DNA of 9,508 nt from NCBI GenBank assembly GCA_964373855.1, contig CAYJWL010000031.1, positions 1 through 9,508 of the forward strand, given 5' to 3'. A program made the position numbers and the translations under genes. Source of the stretch: CAYJWL01 sp964373855. GTDB lineage: Bacteria > Patescibacteriota > Andersenbacteria > UBA10190. Shown here piece after piece: positions 5,717 through 9,508 of the stretch. The notes below the pieces were generated by a model. The model was not told where the DNA came from and did not search any database. It saw only the letters and a program-made list of their open reading frames with translations. Every line of letters begins with the position of its first letter. Position 1 is the first letter of the stretch.

Positions 5717-6705
5717 GCAATCGTCCTTTCAGTTAAGTGTAAAAATACATCCTGTAAACGAGCCCGCCCAGCATCGAATCCCAGGATGCCAATGTTGGCC
5801 TGTATCAGCGCCGTCAGCAGTTGGTTATAGTCAGGCGTTGGCTCCGCCAGCGTCACGTGCAGCCAGCCCGCGCCCTCTTGAGCGACGGCAACTCCCCGCA
5901 CGGCCGGCAGTGCGCCTAAGATCTGCCGAGCGCTGGCCACATCTGACTCCCCGACCCTGATTCTAACTCCGCTGCTCGGGCTGATCCGCTGGCCAGTGTG
6001 CTCCAGCACCTCGGCCACCGTTCCGGCTGCCACTACGCGACCAGCATTTAAGATCACAACGTCGTCACAGACTTCCTCGATCTCTGACAAAGCATGGCTG
6101 CACACCACGACGCTCACCCCTCGCTCCTGGGCAATCCGCCGGACCAGCGCTAACATTTCCTGCTGACCCCGCGGATCGAGTCCCAACGTAGGCTCATCGA
6201 GAAACAAGACAGCCGGATCATTAACGAGCGCCCGGGCAATTCCCAGCCGCTGCCGCATCCCCCGGCTGTAGGAACTGATCAGCGAGGTGGCTCGGCGATC
6301 CAGGCCCACTTCTTTCAACAACTTCCCGCCCGCTCTCCGGGCGGCCGCTGCCGTGCGCCCATAGAGTTGACCAAAGAATACCAGGAATTCGATACCAGTC
6401 ATGTGCCGGGGAAAGCCAAGGCTCTCCGGCAGCACACCGATCCGGCCGCGGATTTTTTGCGGGTATTGAGAACTAATGCCAGCCACGCTGAAACGCCCCG
6501 CCGATGGCTCCAGAATTGTTGTCAAGATGCGAATAGCCGTGGTCTTACCGGCTCCGTTCGGACCGAGGAAGCCCATGATGCGCCCGGCCCCTAATGAGAA
6601 TGATAAACCCTGAAGGGCTGGCCGCTTGCCATATACCTTGTGTAAATCCTGGGCCAGCAAGGCGGGGGCGGAAGAGGAGGCGGCTTGAGAAATAGTTGGC
6701 ATCAC
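5713..6705 (-). CDS. ABC transporter ATP-binding protein (CcmA/DrrA/NatA type)
   Basis: A 330-residue cytoplasmic ATPase that powers the adjacent ABC-2 permease. Visible motifs: Walker A 'GPNGAGKTT' (48-56); a Q-loop region reading 'GVLPESLGFPRHMTG' (90-104), where the usual Gln is Pro/Glu as in many exporters of this group; ABC signature 'SYSRGMRQRLGIARAL' (145-160); Walker B 'AVLFLDEPTLGLDP' (165-178); H-loop H204 in 'VVCSHALSEIEEV' (200-212). The 'SRGMRQRL' signature and long C-terminal tail (235-330, 'LQDVFLHLTERT' at the end) are typical of drug, antibiotic or Na+ exporters. The frame opens with GTG-ATG; the ATG at 6702 is preferred. No clear Shine-Dalgarno precedes either, so the message may be leaderless or weakly translated. 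The stop overlaps the permease start, implying coupling. Confidence 0.95.
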   Translation of the reverse strand: MMPTISQAASSSAPALLAQDLHKVYGKRPALQGLSFSLGAGRIMGFLGPNGAGKTTAIRILTTILEPSAGRFSVAGISSQYPQKIRGRIGVLPESLGFPRHMTGIEFLVFFGQLYGRTAAAARRAGGKLLKEVGLDRRATSLISSYSRGMRQRLGIARALVNDPAVLFLDEPTLGLDPRGQQEMLALVRRIAQERGVSVVVCSHALSEIEEVCDDVVILNAGRVVAAGTVAEVLEHTGQRISPSSGVRIRVGESDVASARQILGALPAVRGVAVAQEGAGWLHVTLAEPTPDYNQLLTALIQANIGILGFDAGRARLQDVFLHLTERTIA

Positions 6706-6715
6706 ACGCTATATG

Positions 6716-6758
6716 TAATGTATATCTTGGGCATAATGTATGTTGATTGGTCAATCAA
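6716..6758 (-). promoter_or_regulatory. Candidate operator region upstream of the ABC exporter genes
   Basis: This AT-rich stretch just before the ATPase start has two kinds of symmetry. TTGATTGGTCAATCAA (6743-6758) is a palindrome with two perfect 7-base arms around a GT centre. TAATGTAT occurs twice in the same orientation, at 6716-6723 and 6734-6741, exactly 18 bases apart. Both are plausible sites for a dimeric repressor (for example GntR/YtrA or TetR type, which often control such exporters), but no regulator gene is in the window. A clear -35/-10 pair could not be assigned. Confidence 0.4.
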
Positions 6759-6799
6759 GGTCGAGAGAAAACAGGCGGCGGGCGCCATCGTTTTTTTAG

Positions 6800-7777
6800 T
6801 CACTCGGTTCTGGAGTTGGGCTCGGCCGGTGGCGTGCGACCATACATGTAGGCACGCTGCTCCAGCTCCAGCGCCTGCGCGCGGACTTGAGTGAGAGAGC
6901 GCGGTTCAAGCTGCACAACCTGGGCAAGCTCGAGCTCTTCTTGCTGGGCATCATCGCCTCTCCAGCCAATCCGAACATTCCCCACGCCGCGGGCATAGTA
7001 CTTGAGCTGAAAGGCGTTCGGCTCTTCCTTGTTGAACTCTTCTGTCACCAGAACATCCGCAAAGCTGCCAGCCGGAACGCTGGTTTTTTGACCCGTTAGG
7101 TATACGCGCGCGCGGTCTGTCCAGTTGAAAGGGGCAGGGGCGTACCCTTGAGAGTAGCTCGGCGTGCCTTGCTCTGGATTGGCCTGCATCATGATCCCGG
7201 CTCTGGCCTCCTCAGGCGAGCCCACCAGCCAGACCCGGCCTCCGACGAACTCCGCGGCATCATACGTTTCGCGGTACTGACCGAGATGCCAGACATTCCT
7301 CTCATTGTCTTGAGCAAAAAAGGCCAGTTCTGCTTCCACGAGCTGGTCTTTACTATAATCCCGGTCGAAGATGACGACCGTGCGCACGCCGTTAATAACT
7401 TTGGTTAAGTCAGTGACAGTAAACACGATGCGATGAGGTATTCTCTCATCATTCTCAACACTAAATCCCTCATAGACATACTGCGTTCCGGGTTTCAGGG
7501 GCCACCATTCATTATCAATAGCTGTCGAACGAGCAAAATTATTGGGGTTGAGGTCCTCAAACTCCTTCGCGCCAGCCTCAGCGGGAGGTACATCTGCCGA
7601 AGATGTGGCACTACCATCGCCGGCCGGCCCGGTGGTTAAGCCAAACTTCTGGCCGGTCTGATCCAGCCATTCCCGTCCGGGCACAACTTGGGCGCGGACA
7701 AGGATGACCCACAGCAGCAGGATCAATGCGGCCGCCAGGAGAAGGAACAGAGGAAAAGGGGTTGACGCTCGTTTCAT
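6800..7777 (-). CDS. Secreted or membrane-anchored protein of unknown function
   Basis: A 325-residue protein with one N-terminal hydrophobic helix (9-27) after a Lys/Arg start and no lipobox, so it is exported or anchored outside. A low-complexity linker (49-72, Gly/Ser/Ala/Pro) leads into a globular beta-rich domain (about 80-290) containing 'DNEWWPLKPGTQYVYEG' (88-104), 'IPHRIVFTVTDLTKVINGVR' (113-132), 'NVWHLGQYRETYD' (161-173) and 'LKYYARGVGNVRIGWRG' (258-274). This pattern (a fixed FPLxPGTxYxYxG start, a VFTVTD..KxxxGV strand pair, and a YARGVGxVR closing strand) is one I associate with uncharacterised extracellular proteins, but I cannot name the family. The C-terminus is a Gln/Glu-rich helix (290-312). 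Its ATG lies 20 bases after the RND gene with GGTAGG as a modest ribosome site, so the two are probably co-transcribed and it may be an accessory of the pump. Confidence 0.85.
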   Translation of the reverse strand: MKRASTPFPLFLLLAAALILLLWVILVRAQVVPGREWLDQTGQKFGLTTGPAGDGSATSSADVPPAEAGAKEFEDLNPNNFARSTAIDNEWWPLKPGTQYVYEGFSVENDERIPHRIVFTVTDLTKVINGVRTVVIFDRDYSKDQLVEAELAFFAQDNERNVWHLGQYRETYDAAEFVGGRVWLVGSPEEARAGIMMQANPEQGTPSYSQGYAPAPFNWTDRARVYLTGQKTSVPAGSFADVLVTEEFNKEEPNAFQLKYYARGVGNVRIGWRGDDAQQEELELAQVVQLEPRSLTQVRAQALELEQRAYMYGRTPPAEPNSRTE

Positions 7778-7797
7778 TTTTTGCCTACCGTGCTCGT

Positions 7798-9508
7798 TTA
7801 GAAAATTATACCAAGCTTTTTACTATACTGCTTGTTCCGCCCAAACCTCAAGTAGAGGTTGGGCACGACGAACAGGTTAACCAACGTTGATGTAATCAGA
7901 CCGCCCAGGATAACAATAGCCATGGGATGCTCGATTTCGTGCCCGGGGCTGTTCCCGGCAATGACGAGAGGAACAAGGGCCAGTCCGGCCGTTACGGCCG
8001 TCATCAAAATAGGCGCCAGCCGTTCACGCGCCCCGCGCCGGATGAGCCTTGGCCCAAAAGATTCACCCTCAAACTGCTCAAGATGCTGGTAGTGACTGAT
8101 AAGCATAATGCCGTTGCGTGCCGCAATCCCCAGGATTGTCAGAAAGCCAACGAGCGACCCGAGCGAGAGCACGCCGCCGCTGGCAACGTACGCCGCCAGG
8201 ACACCGCCCACGAGCGCCATGGGTAAACTCAAGAATGACATCGCTGCCAGACGCCAGCTTCCCAAGGATACCCGCAGGAGAGCAAATATCACGAGGGCCG
8301 CCGCCAAGCCAGCTATGAGAAGGCGCTGCTGGGCAGCCTGGCGTTCCGCATACTCGCCAATCAATACCGGATGATAGCCGCGGGGAAACGTAATTTCGTC
8401 CAGAGCATCTTCAACATCGTCCACCACGGAGCCGAGATCACGCCCCTTCACGTCCGCTTCAACATTGATGCGGCGCGCCAAGGCTTCACGATTAATCGCA
8501 TTGGGAACCGGCGCAATGCGCACGTCGGCTATATCTGCCAGCCGCACTTTATTCCCACCGGGTACATCAATCAGCATCTCGCGGATACTGGTCACGCTGC
8601 GGCGTGATTCCGGTGTGCTCCATACCTGCACATCGAATGTCCGATTGGCTGTGTGAATGTCACCAGCCTCTTCGCCGGCCACTACATAAGCTGCTTGCCG
8701 GCGGACATCACCGGGCTTCAGACCATAACGCTGGGCGGCAGCCAGATCTACTTCGATCTCCACCTGCGGAATGTCAAGCAAAAGCTCTGTATGTAATTCA
8801 ACCAGGCCATCAATCTCAGCAAGCTTCTGCCTGACCTCCTCCGCTTTCGTTCGCAGCACCTCCAAGTCCTGGCCATAGATGCGCAGGACGATGGGATGGC
8901 TTGAACCGGTCAGGACTTCTCTGATGCGCTCCTTCAGATAGGTTTGCACATCACGCAGCAGACCCGGATAGCCATCAACCGTTTCCTGAATGCTCGCCAA
9001 GGTGGCGTCATAGTCAACCGCCGGATCAACACTAACCCAGTTCTCGCCAAAATAAATGCCATACACTTCGTCCATCAGCAGGGCTTGTCCGATATGGGAG
9101 CCGCAGTTGCGGACCCCGGGAATGGTCCGCAGCTCTTTACAGGCTTGCGTCGAGATCCGAACCATTTCCGGATGGGATGTGCCGGGCTTGGTTATCCAAT
9201 GCATCAGGAAGTCCCGCTCTTTAAACGACGGCAGCAGTTCCTGCCCAAGCAAAGGCAACACCGCCAGACCAGCCGCCACCAGCGCAGCGGTAGTTATGTA
9301 GGCCAGGCGCGGCTTCCTGATAGTCGGCGCGAGCAGCCAGTCATAGAGACGGTGCAGCCACGGAATAAGCGGCGAGAGACGTTCCTTCACCGGCGCATGA
9401 TCCAACAGAATATAGATTAGCGCCGGTGTGACTGTCAGCGCTACCAAGGGGGATACCAGCGTTGCCACCACATAGGCTTGAGCCAGGGGCCGGAAAAACG
9501 CGCCGGAT
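7798..9508 (-). CDS. CusA/CzcA-like RND efflux pump, C-terminal half (partial)
   Basis: Inner-membrane proton-driven efflux transporter of the heavy-metal RND type. The frame is open to the window edge, where it reads SGAFFRPLAQAY, so the GTG at 9471 is not the start and about 460-480 N-terminal residues lie outside. The 569 visible residues (numbered from the first complete codon, 9507) hold a helix at about 13-35 ('LVALTVTPAL'), the helix starting the second half (69-88), a large porter domain (about 90-390) with 'GTSHPEMVRIS' and 'YGIYFGENWVSVDP', and five C-terminal helices, including 'GIAARNGIMLISHYQHLE' (460-477) and 'ARERLAPILMTAVTAGLALV' (493-512). 'PGHEIEHPMAIVILGG' (521-536) is a hallmark of the CusA/CzcA group. 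No membrane-fusion or outer-membrane partner is visible here. A metal substrate is likely by family, but which metal is unknown. Confidence 0.93.
   Translation of the reverse strand, partial: SGAFFRPLAQAYVVATLVSPLVALTVTPALIYILLDHAPVKERLSPLIPWLHRLYDWLLAPTIRKPRLAYITTAALVAAGLAVLPLLGQELLPSFKERDFLMHWITKPGTSHPEMVRISTQACKELRTIPGVRNCGSHIGQALLMDEVYGIYFGENWVSVDPAVDYDATLASIQETVDGYPGLLRDVQTYLKERIREVLTGSSHPIVLRIYGQDLEVLRTKAEEVRQKLAEIDGLVELHTELLLDIPQVEIEVDLAAAQRYGLKPGDVRRQAAYVVAGEEAGDIHTANRTFDVQVWSTPESRRSVTSIREMLIDVPGGNKVRLADIADVRIAPVPNAINREALARRINVEADVKGRDLGSVVDDVEDALDEITFPRGYHPVLIGEYAERQAAQQRLLIAGLAAALVIFALLRVSLGSWRLAAMSFLSLPMALVGGVLAAYVASGGVLSLGSLVGFLTILGIAARNGIMLISHYQHLEQFEGESFGPRLIRRGARERLAPILMTAVTAGLALVPLVIAGNSPGHEIEHPMAIVILGGLITSTLVNLFVVPNLYLRFGRNKQYSKKLGIIF

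Noticed and set aside
8944..9420. 158-codon plus-strand open frame
   Set aside because: Antisense to the well-supported RND pump gene; no domain or ribosome site.

Overview
The window looks like a bacterial chromosome segment of moderate GC. Two plus-strand genes (3-2453) converge on a long minus-strand block (2505-9508). The taxon cannot be fixed from sequence alone. A DUF2795 protein, strong AGGAGGT-type ribosome binding, GTG/TTG starts and a CusA-like RND pump next to a 'DNEWWPLKPGTQYVYEG' type secreted protein would fit a Chloroflexota- or Actinobacteria-like lineage; this is a weak inference.

Left part, plus strand: a secreted protein with a TasA-like/Ig-like N-terminal domain and twelve RTX-type nonapeptides (3-929). 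Next is an AT-rich stretch (930-1306) with the remains of a small minus-strand gene and a good sigma-70-type promoter. Then comes an unusual glucose-6-phosphate-dehydrogenase/Gfo-Idh-like protein (1350-2453) that keeps the G6PD active-site signature DHYLGK but has no visible NADP-binding glycine motif. It ends at a clear intrinsic terminator (2473-2506).

Middle, minus strand, read right to left: a DUF2795 protein (4053-3856) behind a very strong ribosome binding site, then a frameshifted small membrane-protein reading frame (about 3848-3667), then an orphan ZnuA/TroA-type metal-binding protein (3670-2684), then a 60-codon P-loop kinase fragment (2687-2505) whose stop codon lies in the terminator of the convergent gene. 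Junctions are overlapping or nearly so (GTGA, TTGA), which suggests one transcript.

Right part, minus strand: the C-terminal half of a CusA/CzcA-like RND efflux pump (runs off the window end), a secreted protein of unknown function 20 bases downstream, a 98-base gap with a 16-bp palindrome and paired 8-bp direct repeats, and then an ABC exporter pair, ATPase then permease, with an ATGA overlap. The permease carries an extra C-terminal exported Ig/CARDB-like domain. The shared theme of the minus block is envelope transport (metal binding, RND efflux, ABC-2 export).

No CRISPR array, tRNA, rRNA, transposase or phage system was seen. The most unusual items are the Rossmann-less G6PD-like protein, the permease-ectodomain fusion, the two-faced RTX repeat, and the two broken small reading frames.
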